NCBI GenBank assembly: GCA_963920765.1
Contig: OY987247.1
Location: forward strand, 17,146,471-17,210,470
Reading direction: 5' to 3'
DNA from: Ulota crispa
Taxonomy: Eukaryota; Streptophyta; Bryopsida; Orthotrichales; Orthotrichaceae
Length of the DNA stretch: 64,000 nt
The position numbers and the translations under genes are program-made. The notes under the pieces are model-generated. The model saw only the letters and a list, made by a program, of their open reading frames with translations. It had not been told where the DNA came from and ran no database searches. Each line of letters begins with the position of its first letter. The first letter of the stretch is position 1. Below are positions 24,965 to 36,900 of this stretch, piece after piece.

Positions 24965-25078
24965 TTATAATTAGTATACTTATGGATGAATGTGCACAAG
25001 TCTTTGTTTCTATCCATTTCTGTCCAAAATTTTCTTACCTTCTGGCATTATTGGGTGCCTGTTGTGCGACCAACGAAT
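24965..25078 (-). repeat. Dispersed repeat family M copy 1
   Basis: In reverse complement it matches 35745-35960 and 61420-61625 (cacccaataatgc, aaatggatag, cattcatcca). It may be a remnant of a DNA transposon: one frame shows a conserved W-x-E/K-M-D-x4-C-x-F-I-H pattern in all three copies. No ends were identified. Confidence 0.5.
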
Positions 25079-25079
25079 A

Positions 25080-25480
25080 AACGAAATTGAGGGGATGAGG
25101 GGTCATCCCCTTGCAAAGCTTGACCCACGCAACCGGTGCCCCGGTAACTCCTCAACCACGTGGCGCACACCCAAAAACCCTTCGAACCGCGACGCGTCAC
25201 CCGCAACAGCAGCCCCTCCCTCGTCGCCACATTCCTTCGCTTTCCACAGCACCTCCGTCGCAAAACTCTTACACTCTGCCTCATCCAACTCCCTGGATCC
25301 TCGCATTCGGATCGTCATCCCAAGCAACAACTCCCGCCAAAGCACCTCCACATTGCTCTTACTCCCTTCGATTCATTACCTTCATACACCAGCACAATTC
25401 TCCGCCATCTTCCATATCCATCACTCCAGTTTCTCCAACAATCTCCACACATCCAAACTGCAACAACTTAACTTATCATG
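25080..25480 (+). promoter_or_regulatory. C-rich region, probable 5' end of the GH30 transcription unit
   Basis: GC content jumps, and the + strand is strongly C-rich (ctcc/cacc words). All three + frames stay open for 100 codons or more, which reflects base bias rather than a protein. It directly precedes the tandem units at 25480-26380, so a promoter or 5' UTR is more likely than coding sequence. Confidence 0.4.
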
Positions 25481-26380
25481 GAGTCCTCCTGTCATCGCAG
25501 ACGGTGAAGCAAAGTAAGTTAAGCCCGGAGAGTGCCAATTGCAAATCTCAGCTAAGTTACTGTAGTGTAATTGAATTGCAAATGCTTACTCCAGAATTAC
25601 GAGAGAGTCGTCTTCGCAGTTAATTCTACGACGCAGGTCAAAAGTTCGGAATCAAGAACGTGGAGTTCGTGCTGGAGATTTATTTGGAGTTCTTTTTGTT
25701 ACGGATTTTATTGTGCATTCGTGATTAGTGCTGTAATGACTGTTTTTCCACCTTCGCTTTAGCTTGTTTTTACCTTTTTCTTCAAGATAATCTGTGTCCG
25801 AGTCCTGTGAATCACGGATACTCTGTTACCATTTGGACAAATGATGTTGTCGTCGATTGAGTTTTCTTCTGTTATTGCAGCTGACGAAGCGAAAGCACCT
25901 CGCGTTTTTCTTATGACGGTAGAGCGAGCTAAGCGAAATCGCAATTGCTTGTAACCAGAATTGTTATTAGAGAGCGAATTACGAGAGTTCTGTGATTTAG
26001 GTCAGGATTTTTCGAAAGTATTCGAGTTTAATTTTGTGGCTCTTTGTTCTTAATACGGACTTGATTGTTTACATTACTGCTCTAATGGCCGCTTTTCCAC
26101 CTTCGCTTATCCTGTTTTCTTCAAGATAGTGTGTGTCCGAGTGCTGTGAATCACGGATACTCTGTTACAATTGGACAAATGATGTTGTCTTCGATTGAGT
26201 TTATTCTGTTATTGCAGCTGATGAAGCAAATGCACCTCGCGTTTTTGTATGACAGTAGAGCGAGCTAAGCTAAGATCGCATGTGCTTGTAACCGGAATTG
26301 TTATTAGAGAGAGAATTACGACAGTTCTGTGATTTAGGTCAGGATATTTTGAAAGTATCTGAGCTTAATTTTGTGGCAGG
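25480..26380 (+). repeat. ~350-bp tandem repeat in the GH30 5' flank
   Basis: Two well-matched units (about 25730-26080 and 26085-26380) and an older third (about 25490-25650) share ccaccttcgctt, tcacggatactctgtta, attgcagctga.gaagc and gaattacgag. Each unit contains an acceptor-like TTGCAG or TCGCAG before GA.GAAGC, so alternative leader exons may have been multiplied. Confidence 0.8.
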
Positions 26381-26403
26381 TATTGGAGGTTGCGTTAGTC
26401 AGT

Positions 26404-26853
26404 ATGGCAGCGTGTCAGCTTCAAGTTGCTGCTGCAAGGCAAAGTGATCACAGCGCAATGTTGGTGGACCACAGCGGTGTAGGATGCAGTGGCATGGTGT
26501 GCAGGTTACCGACCTCTCTTGCAGCAATTGGAGAGACGAGTTGTACGTACGGAATGGTTCCAAGACAAGGCGGAAGTCAGTGTTTGAAACGAACGGTTGT
26601 GCCGAGGGAAGAGAAGAGGAAGATTGTTAGGGTTTTTGCTTTGAAACCTCCTACACAGCCGGGTCCAATCGAGACAGAGGAGACGGAGGAGGAGACAGAG
26701 GTCGGAGGATCAGAAGAAGAAGGAGAAGGAGAAAAGAATGTGACGAAGAAGGTTGAGGAGGAGAAGATGATCAAAGTGGAGAAGCAGGGAGTGCTCGGTC
26801 GTGTTCAAAGCTTCTTTGCATGGGTTGTTGCGTGGCCAAGCATTCCTTCAAAG
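26404..26853 (+). CDS. Candidate first coding exon, acidic, function unknown
   Basis: A 150-codon frame starts MAACQLQVAAARQ after a possible acceptor (ggcag) and ends at a good donor (tcaaag then gtgcaa). The first ~80 residues are neutral to basic with few acids, then comes a Glu-rich stretch (TEETEEETEVGGSEEEGEGE) and a hydrophobic end (RVQSFFAWVVAWPSIPSK). It ends in phase 0, as the next recognisable exon at 28028 (GH30) requires, so it may be the GH30 N-terminus. Known GH30 enzymes have a short secretion signal instead, so it may also be a separate gene or a transit-like extension. I do not recognise a domain. Confidence 0.45.
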
Positions 26854-27244
26854 GTGCAATACTCAACCCTCTTCTTTTCCATACAGATATCTAAGGTAGG
26901 ACCATTAGAGCAACAATGCGGCGCAAATTTTTCTTTGGTGGCTTCATACGAAATATTGCGACACAAATTTTTCAAAATCTTTCACGCTAAACTGAGTTAT
27001 GTACAAATTTTGAAGTGCATAAAGTGTTCTAAACCCATATCCTGATTACAGCCAAAAAACTTCTTGTTCACTACTTCCTACTTTCTTTTGGGACACATGT
27101 CATGACCTCATTTGTCTTAATCTTAAAAAGGAAAAAATACGCATTCCAAGGCTTGGAAATAGGCTGGTTGGAAACAACACATCCTAGAGGTTGGATTTGG
27201 ATCCCTCGTTGGGAATGGGTGGTCCTACCTTATGTATTCTACTA

Positions 27245-27670
27245 CTCCCTCTGTCTGTCCCTCTAAAATTGTCCAAACCAAACACATTTCTTGTACCACT
27301 GAAAAGCTCCCATTTGCTGATTTCAAATTCTGAAAAAGTGTTTGTCATGTTCAATGATCTCATGGGGGCAAGTTAAGAGATTAGGGAGCATTATTCCTCT
27401 CCTAGCAAGCTTGGCCTTGCCCATATGAGGTACCATTGTTGCTACTAATCTTTAAATCATGAATAACGAGGAGCTAACAACTTGCACAAATATGGTACTT
27501 TTTGCATGGAATTTGGGTCCCCAAACGGCGACATCAAGGCTGGAGATTTTGCATACATTTGGTATATGGTATAATGATTTTAGAATGCATGTCACTAGTA
27601 CAAAAGACTAAAAACACAATTAATCCTTTGCAAGGAAGCCTTTTGGACGTTTTTAGAGGGACAGAGAGAG
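27245..27670. mobile_element. Stowaway-like MITE
   Basis: Ends read CTCCCTCTGTCTGTCCCTCT and, at the other side, AGAGGGACAGAGAGAG, flanked by TA on both sides (27243-27244, 27671-27672). CTCCCTC..-type ends with a TA target are the signature of Stowaway (Tc1/mariner) MITEs. It lies in the long intron between 26853 and 28028, if that intron is real. Confidence 0.8.
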
Positions 27671-28027
27671 TACTTACCATTCTCGAGTCAATGCATTAAT
27701 TAAAATTTCTTTCAAGCACAGTCATGCCTAAACCAGAGCAGTTTAAGCCAAGTTTGTGCAAAGCTTAACTTTACAGAACAAGGAGTTGAGGATTCTATTC
27801 TTGTGCGTTCCTTTTTCAATTCAGTGGGTGCTAAACAAGGATTCTCCAGAACTTGCATACTAATTCTTCGCTTTGAATTCTGTTCGGATGTGAGTACTGG
27901 AAAAACCAAGAGTTGCCACGTCATTCCCTATTTTCTTCACGTGATGGATCTGTAAAATCTGGATTCTGCATTTTGTAACAAAGTTTGATTTGAATGTCTA
28001 GTGTTTGTGTGTGTGGGGTTGTACCAG

Positions 28028-31000
28028 GAGGAGTACATAAAAGTTCCGAAAGATTTTCAAGACGTCTATGTGATATGGGATGGTTGGGGTACTTCACTTT
28101 GCTGGTAAGAGATTTCTCCATTTGCAAAGATTTCTTGTATAGCGTGATATTTCTGCTGTGCTCACAATTGTCAACTTCGTAGGTCCTTCAGGGATTGTTG
28201 ATGTTTGGAGTTCCTTTTTCGCAAGTCTCAAGATATATGCCAAAGAAGGAAGATGTCATATGATTGGAGCATTCTTTATAACCTTCTTAGGACAGAGGCT
28301 CCAAGGTGTTAGGAACTCCTTCCAAGGCTGTCTTGTGTCTTGCTCATTAGGAACACTAAGAAGAACAAAGTACTGTATACATTTTTATATCCCAGACGAG
28401 TCCTGTAAACCCATTTACCAAGGTAAATGCAGGCTTGAGCATAACTTTTACATTTCTTTCTATCCATTCCATTCCCGCCCATGTGCCCATGTCCCCCATG
28501 CGCCCATGTCCCCATGCGCCCATATCCCCCATGTCCCCCATGCGTCCATGTCCCCCATGCATGCGCCCATGTCCCCACAGCCGGTAACACCGGTCAGTTA
28601 ACGACCGAACAGACAGGTCCAACGTGAGTTTTTTTATAAATAGTAGATAATTTATTAAAGTTTTATTGGATTGAGAGGTGCTCTTGAGTGACACAGATTT
28701 TGGTGCAGGTGGGCTAATTTTGTAGGTGGATTACCGAAAGAAGATTTTGACTACGTGGTGGATTTACTCTTTGATGTTCGGAAAGGACTGGGGATGAACA
28801 TTGTACGGTACAACATCGGTGGAGGTGCCGATCTCACATTTGACAAAAACCTGCGACCTTTTGGAGACGTGCCTGGTTTCAAACCTGGCCCCGACCAGCC
28901 GTACGATTGGACGGCAGATAAACGGCAGAGAGCCGTCTTGTTTGCTGCTCGTGACAAGGGTGCCAACATCTTCGAAGCTTTCAATAATTCCCCTCCTCCT
29001 TGGATGACTTTCAGTGGTTCTGTGACAGGTAACAAAAATCTAGCCTTTTAAAAAAGAATTTGGCCTGACTTTGCTTTACGATTTCTACACCAAATAGTGC
29101 ATTTAGGTTGCCTCAACAATTAGGTTGCCTTACCTTGGCAAAGTTACCTCATGACTCACCCTTGACCACTTGGAGGGGCATACAACTCTCTTTATTTTAC
29201 AGTAATTCTTGATTCTATCTGAAACTCCAACTTCCTTGCTCCTTGACTTTGGCACTTGTTGCTACATTTAACCTTTGCTTGCTTCCTCCATGGTTTATCA
29301 CAGTAATTCTTGACAAAAGTTACAGTAATCTTGGTAAATATTTAAATAGTGTGAAATGTCGAGAAATTGATATGGGGCAACCTAAATGTACTATATGGTG
29401 TTGTGTATTAGCTCTGCTTAATGCAATTCATTAAAAGGTATCATTGCTTGTCATTAGAGCCAGTGGCTATCACTCTAGAGGAGCATCAAGATTTTTTTTT
29501 TAGAAGTTCCCTTTTTCAGTTTTTTTTGTTTTTCCATTGGGGCAGGTAACTTGAGAAAGGGTGAAGATAATCTGAACCCGAAATACTACGAGGCCTTCGC
29601 TGACTACCTGACGGAGGTGGTGCTCAAGTTTGAGGAATGGGGGTTGCATTTCGACTCACTAGCGCCGTTTAACGAGCCATGTGAAGGGTGGTGGTATATT
29701 GACCGGAACAAACCTCAACAGGAAGGCTGCAATTTCTCCACCAAGTCTATGGACAAGGTTTTTCATCTACAAATACTTGTTTTAGAAAGCTAGTAGACGT
29801 TCTGCTTGAACCCCTAAAGGACCCTTTATAAATAATCTACTACACTATTAGTAATTTCGAGTAGGGCCTTGGGATTTTTTTGTTCAGTTTTATATATATT
29901 TACAACATTCTTCGCTTGTACTGTTGAGATGCAATATTTAGCCTCACCGAAAGTAATATTTATTTAATGAAATTTGTGATTTTTTGCGTTTCAGGTGATT
30001 CCGATAGTGAAGAAATCCTTGGTCAAGAAAAACCTAACAACAACGCTGAGCGCCTTTGACGCGTGGACGTTCAACACGATCCGAGCCATGCGTGGAATGA
30101 GTGAGGAATCCATTCAAGCTATTGACCAATTCAATGCGCACACGTACATTTTCTTCGTCAACCGAGAAGACGATGCCAAACGCAAGGAAGTACGTGCTTT
30201 CTTAGAATCTTTATCTCCTGAAAATCTTGCAAAAATCTTCATATCTCTAAAATGACACTTTGTTGAGCTATACAGAAAACTCCAGAGCAGTGAATGACTA
30301 CCCAGCTTTATTAAATAAATACCATCCTCTTCGAAGACACACTTTGTAATTGCGCATTGTTTTATCCGTTTGCGTGTACATCCTATTGAACAACTCCACG
30401 TGTCAAGTTGTGAACGTAGAGGAGAATGCGTTTAGAAGCCCATTTTGTCCCTTTGAGGAAATCTTGTGAGAAAAATAACTACAATTTACGCCTTGGAAAA
30501 AATGAATTCAGAAAACTAGAGTATCTTGGTTACCTTTATTGATTACTGCTTTTTGATTTGCAGTCGGGTGTAATATATTTGCAGCACCCTTCAAGAATGT
30601 GTAAAAAATGTGTTTTTTTTCTAATGATTCAGTGGTGCTTGGATAAGGTCAACACTTCTGGCTAAAAAGTGTTGACCTTATGCAAGCATTGATCATAAAC
30701 AGACACTCCATTTGCATTACCTTAGTTCTGGTGGTTGCAATGTTGGAGGTGTTTTTCCAGCCATGTTTTTGGTACACTAATTGAACCCCTTTCTAACTGA
30801 TGAGTCATAATGGGCATTGACGAAAAGCAAATGTTGACAATAAGCAAGTACTTGACCTTAACCAAGCTCATAATACACGCTTTGGGAGAAGGGAAGTGGG
30901 GCTGTGATTTTTATTTAATCGTTTCTGTTACAAAGGTTGACGTTAACGAAGCACCACTGTATTACGATACTGTTGGCACCGTTTCTGCAGGTGAATAGAA

Positions 31001-31809
31001 ATGTTTTGGCAAAAGGGAAGAAGCTGTGGATGTCAGAGTACGGGCCACTTAACTGGAACGGAGACGAGCATGACGTGGCATTAGGAGTAGCTCGCCACAT
31101 CACGCTGGACATCAACGACCTGCACCCGTCAGCGTGGTGCTACTGGCAAGCTCTGGAAGCACCGGGATCCTTTTGGGGCCTCTTGCACACGCCCCTGGAG
31201 TACGGGTCCTCGCCCATCACCGTGGACCTCAAAAAACAGTATTACATGCTGATGCACTTCTCCCGGTGGATTCGACCGGGCTTCAAGGTCTACAGCAACC
31301 AGGGCCTCCGTGACTTCCTCGTCACCGCCGTGGATCCCCTCGGCACCACCGTCGTTGTTGTTCTCACCAACACCTCCGACCGGTATTGCTTACTGCCTTT
31401 TCCTGATTTTGATTTTCTATTTTTCACCGTTTTCGCTTCTGTGGACTTTGATTTTCGTTTTTCTGCTGGATTTGACTCCTGCTGATTTTGGTTTTGTGGA
31501 TTTTTGGTTTTCTTTGGTATTTGTGGCGTGGTTGTAATGTTGTGATGGATCTGGCGAATATGATTTCCCAACAGGTCCAAGGACGTGGAGTACGATCTGT
31601 CGGGGATAGCGCCGCGGTTTCGAGGCGCAAGAATGCAAGTGACGCCCTTCAGAACGTCGAGGAGTGAGAACCACATCGAGCTGCCGGTGTTGAACTTCGA
31701 GGAGCCGGTGTTGGAGATTCGGGCGGTGGCCAAGTCCGTCACCACGCTGGTAATCTCGCTTCTGGAGGGTAACCGTGAAGAGAATTTATTATTTGAGAAA
31801 ATCTCATAA
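28028..31809 (+). CDS. Glycoside hydrolase family 30, endo-beta-1,6-galactanase-like
   Basis: Six exons join in frame: 28028-28104, 28709-29028, 29546-29757, 29995-30189, 30991-31382, 31575-31809 (476 codons before the stop, starting inside the protein). WDGWGTSLCWWANFVGGLP and LGMNIVRYNIGGGAD are hallmark N-terminal motifs of the galactanase branch of GH30; NNSPPPWMTFSG follows. The acid/base Glu is in APFNEP (codon 29674-29676) and the nucleophile Glu in LWMSEYG (codon 31036-31038), 108 residues apart as expected for clan A. A beta-sandwich C-terminus follows (LVTAVDPLGTTVVVVLTN). Such enzymes cut beta-1,6-galactan side chains, for instance of arabinogalactan proteins; wall or apoplast action is inferred. 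The first exon with the start codon lies upstream, perhaps 26404-26853; no secretion signal was found. Confidence 0.85.
28480..28580. repeat. C-rich minisatellite in a GH30 intron
   Basis: Imperfect copies of a 9-18-base word (CCCATGTCCCCATGCG) in the intron between 28104 and 28709. The open frames over it are incidental. Confidence 0.82.
29097..29391. mobile_element. MITE family J copy 1, in a GH30 intron
   Basis: Ends read GTGCATTTAGGTTGCC and GGCAACCTAAATGTAC with TA on both sides, suggesting a Tc1/mariner-type element of 295 bp. Parts of the family recur at 39526-39660 and 56190-56340. Confidence 0.68.
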
Positions 31810-33013
31810 TATACTAGAGCAGTCTCCAGATTGAGAGCTGCTGCTGCTGAGATATGTCAGATTTTTTCAACCCATTTGAGAATTACATCTAAGTCTCAAT
31901 AGGTGTGGGGGATTTTGCACAAATTCTCAGAGAGACATTCTTGCGTTTCTCTTTGGTCTCGGTATTATTGCACCATTTTTCCAGCCTATTTGATACATTT
32001 TGGTAATCAAATTCATTGCTCTGGTCACTTCTCGAAGGGTTAGTGACCCTGTGATTTTCTCTGCTATTTTTGCTCCATCATGTGCATTCCTTTACACATG
32101 CCTCAACTCATGAGAGCATCTCCAGCACTATCATGGTTTGACGCACTTCAAGCACGGATGATAAGTGCTCTGGCCCCTCAAAATTTTCTTATGGCACTCC
32201 AATCCTACTGTGTCAAAGCAATGGCCTTTTCAAAACACTATTTGTTTTAAATTTAGTGAGCTTTATTCTATATACCCCTTGGTGAATGGTCAAATGACTA
32301 TTTATAAGGCATGTTTGAAGTGCAAAGAGTGTGGAACAAGAATTTTGAGACCCTTTCAAATAAAGATGAAATCTCTAGAAGTGTTAAGTTTGAAGCGCAA
32401 TGTTGAAGGTGCTTTGATTTTACATTTTTCGGTTTGAGAACAGGTGACGTCAGATTTCTTTCTATTTGAAAACTCTGTAATCCTCATTCATTGAATAGGC
32501 TCTTGTGATTTGAAACTTCTTGTTATTAGCGATCGTTGTGGGTCTCCCCTCCCCGTGTTATTGTATCGAGAAATTTTGATGAATACCCTTGAAGTTTGCA
32601 ATATTTGTACAAATACTCCTGGTTTTTCAGAAACTGCACAACCATCCTTGGACCATAATTTTGAGGCGTTTGTTTGTTCAGTTGTGCATGCCACATCCTC
32701 CAGAAAAAAGTTTGCAAAAGTTGTGAGGTTTGAGACCCCTAATACGAGCAACACTCACAATCTCGTTAGCTTGGTTTGACAAATTGTTGTCAGCAATTTC
32801 TGGTTTCAAAAGAATGTGGAAGTTTGAAAGCATGGGTACAAACTGAAACCAACAACAATATTAGAGTTGTTACAGTTCAGTCGCATGTTGCATAAAAATT
32901 GGAATTGATCGATTTGGAAAATCAAAATATGATGTTTATAGAATCAAATTTTTTGGGCTCAGCACACTTTGCAGTTTGAGTATTTGTGACAAATCGCTAA
33001 ATTCTAGCAACCC
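31810..33013. other. Intergenic, contains half a family L hairpin
   Basis: At 32570-32710 one arm of the family L foldback element (gaatacccttgaagtttgc, gaggcgtttgtttg) is present without its partner. The 88-90 codon frames on both strands there are incidental. Nothing else was recognised. Confidence 0.5.
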
Positions 33014-33017
33014 TTAA

Positions 33018-33421
33018 CCCATTAACGTCTGGTTAACCATTTCCTGGTCGATTTTGACTCTTTTCAATTTGTAGAGAGAGCATGTTAAGGAATTTGATGA
33101 TGTGGCAAAGGGGAAGAGTTTGGGGAATTGGAAAGTGAAGAGTTTAGGACAATAATTAAGTCAATCTGAGGTGGCATGTGGCTAGAGGGTTGAAAAAACT
33201 AAAAGAGTACTAGCTAAAAATACACCAATAAATGCAAAAAGATGGCCATAACTACTAAAGAGTGAGCATAATTCATGATGCATAACACTAAACCTTGCAA
33301 GATACTTCCATTTGTACAATCAAATATGTGATAGACATTTGTATTCAATAGTTTTAAATTTTGCCCCAGATGGCCATACAAAGGATTGCCCACCCTAAAA
33401 TCAACCATAGACGTTAATGGG
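33018..33421. mobile_element. piggyBac-like MITE, family D
   Basis: 404 bp with ends CCCATTAACGTCTGGTT and, in reverse complement, CCCATTAACGTCTATGGTT; TTAA on both sides (33014-33017, 33422-33425). Non-coding. It lies downstream of both flanking genes, which converge here. Confidence 0.8.
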
Positions 33422-33949
33422 TTAATGCATAGATTCTAATGCCCCTTCAAAATGGAATTCCAAAATTGTTAGTCTAAAATTATCTTTGATAATAGATACA
33501 CAAAATAGAAAACATTGGTATGCTCAAGATTTCTTCAATATGGTCAAAGACTAAATAATCTAATTGTTACCATGAAACTACCATAAGCAAAGTGCCAATT
33601 TCAATGAATAGCATGGACATTTTTGTAAATTAAACCAAGAGCGTGCAATACTTAGAATATGAGGATCCAAATGACAATCTCATCAATTAGGATTGTAAAA
33701 CAATTTACTTACATGCTTGACTTCCATAGACACTCCGATTGCATCTCATAATAATGTTATTTATCAATAAGACTTTGACTCTTCATAGCATTTCAATACT
33801 TTCTTTGTACAATGCCATTTGAAGTACGTTAGAAACGAACCTAACTTACTAACAAGAATGTCCAAGAATTTGACCATGAAAAACAGTATATACAAAAAAC
33901 ACTCAACAACAAAATTTGCAAGATCTAGTGTCCCTACCTTATTCCCAAC

Positions 33950-36900
33950 CTAAGAATCTGGCCAATTTCTATACCAACCAGACCACGCAGAAGCCAAACC
34001 ACTAATCCCTAGTGTCACAGGATGTGACACAAAGGGGTTGTTGGGTTCAACATCTGCCAATGCAATGATCAAGTCGGATACATTTGCAATGATTGACATC
34101 ACAGTCATGATGCGCTCCATTCGAATGGCTGAGATTTGGGCAGTGAGCTCTTGCACTTGTTTGGAAACAGATTTGCCTTGTAATTCCACACCCAAGAGTC
34201 CCAATTCTTGAAGCTCACAAACTTGCTTAGCAAAGCGAGCCTCGGCTTGTAGGCCACGATGGATCACCAACAAGTCAGCAATGATGAAGAAGATATAGCC
34301 AAAACCCTCGCCAAAAGCAGAGATGTAGCCCATGCGGTTGGCAAGAGTGGGGTGTAGCACGCCCACACGAGATAACCATAGGAAGTGGTCAAAGAACCAA
34401 TACACCATCTCTCCACCATAGCCCAAGATAGATAGTACCTGCAACACAATTGTTGTTCGATTCCAATTTCAAAATTTTGCATATTTTTGCATATGTATTT
34501 GTACAAAAGATGTTACATGCCTCAAAGTCCATCAATTTTTCATAAAGAAAGGTTGGTTTAGAGAGGTTGCTTCATAAAGACTAGCATTCATCTGCATAAA
34601 CAAGATGTTCAATGAACTAAAGATCACTCTACAACAGCATTTTAATCCATCATTCAAAATTAAAAACCATATAGTTTTCAAAGATCAAACAAACTATGCT
34701 AAACAAACTAAGCCAAAAGGATAGTGCATAATAAATGGCATTCTACCGTTTTGAAATACTCTTGTTAGCAAATCAAAAGTGGATTCCAAGCCCCAAAAGG
34801 TTACGCTGTTTAAATAAAGTATACAATTTTTTTCACTACAGTTTGGAGTTCAGCTGGTAGATAGTTCAAATCTAATACAAATTCTAATATTGGGTGGTGT
34901 GCAATTACATCCAATAAATAGGTATAACCCACTAATGTAAGAAAATTAGACAAAAATCCCAGAAACAAACAAAACGCTTCCAATACCAACTCTTGGTAAC
35001 TCCTACTCCAACAAAAGGCACCGTGCATTGCCCACCCTACTGCTAGAAACGTTGCTAATGTGTGCCAACCTTTCACATTTAATACTGTGTAAAAATAAAA
35101 TAATTTACAGAGAGGATAAAGAAATGAAACATAAGTTTGCTAAATGTAGCTACATTTGTGAGTATTGTTATGTATTGCACTTTGCGATGTGATCCCAAAT
35201 TTGAAACCTTTTCCAAAAATTAAAATATTCCTCTTTGAAGAATGCATCACATCACATGTAACTTGTTGAAGTTTTAACAAAAGTAAGATTTTTTTTTTAA
35301 TAGAATGCATTCCACAACAATGTCATATAGTGTTTTTCATATATTATATGCGAAATGTTAGAAGATCTATGCAAATCATTGGGAGACCTATGCAACTCAA
35401 CATCAAGAGACCTCTCAATGTTTCCCAACGCGTTTCCAAGACAAAGCCTAGAATTCATTAAACAATCCAAATTTGGTTAATCTTACAAGTCATGGGCTAA
35501 TTGAAATATTTTTTCTTGAGAAGAATACATTGCATGACATATAAGTTTTGTTGGGACGCAAAAAAATGTTGAAAAATTTATGCAAATCATTATAGAAGAC
35601 CTATATGCAACTCAACATCAAGAAATCTTCCAAATATTTCCCAACCCATTTCCAAGACAAAGTCCAGATCTCATTAAATAGTTCAAATTTAGTTGAATTT
35701 GCATGTCATGGCCCACGATATTAAATTTTTTTTTTTTTTTTTTTTGTTGGTTGCACGACAAGCACCCAATAATGCAAGCAGGTAAGAAAAATTTGGATAA
35801 AAATGGATAGAATCCATAACATGTGCATGTTCATCCATAGAATCCACTAATTTTAATAGCTTTCATTCAAAATTTGGCGAACCTCATGTTTGTTGCGAGA
35901 GGGACCTAGCAATCTAATCCATTTTTCCACTTGATTTTTCTAGTATAAGGTAATCTGATCATAAACCGCACAGGCTCTAAAACCACTCACCTCACCAAAT
36001 GTACTCTTTTGGTACATGTTATTTTTCATAGTCTTTATATAATGTTCAAATGATGTACATTTGAGGAGGTGGGCAGTTTTAGAGACTTATGGCCTTTCCA
36101 CTTCAAAATTTCATAACTAATTCCATAAAGCTCCAAAAAATATGAAACAACTTGAACGTCATATTCATTAAACTGGGAAAAACAGAGGTACCATTTTGTA
36201 CTCCACCTCAATCCAAAATAGTCACCTCAAACCAGATTCAAAAGTATCAGATTCAATCTGAGCCACTAAGATTTTTTCCCTCACAAATTCCCCCTCTCAG
36301 GTGAGGACATGTGTACCAAAAAAAACACTAGAGCTCAGTTTGGGGCCTACTTTGGGCTGATCACCCCAAACTTTTAGAAGTTCCAAAATGACCATTTTGG
36401 CCCAATTTAACGAACATCTTGTTCTTGGGTTAGATGTCAATTCTTCTTGTCTTTCAAGGAAAATTTACTGAAAAATAGTTCAAGAAGTTTCACCTCCCCA
36501 AAATTCAGTTTCAGCCGTTAGATGGACGGTTTATGAGCACACTACCTTAACGGTAGCCAGTTCCGAATTGAGGTGAGATTCTGGTGAAAATTTGCCAGCA
36601 ATTTAAAGGCTACTCATGGGGTTATTGAAACATTTGCATAACATGTAAGTTTTGTTGCGGGGTTTTTAACCTAAAATTGGTACTTTTAGGGCAAGGGAGG
36701 AGGTTCGGGCAGCACAGACCTGGAGCGTGGGGTCGGGGAACGAGGTGGAGCGCAGGGCGTTCAATCCCGTCAAAAATCGCCCCGCTCGAAATGCTTTGCG
36801 GCTCAATCCGGCGGCCACTTCGAGATTCTGGCAGCGATCGGCGAGGCCGGGGTGGGAGGCGGCCAGGCGGAAGTAGCCGAGCTTGCCCGCGTACTGCATG

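Noticed and set aside
29806-29830. Lone family A end (aacccctaaaggacc) in a GH30 intron
   Set aside because: No partner end or TTAA pair was found nearby, so it is only a possible fragment and is not listed as an element.
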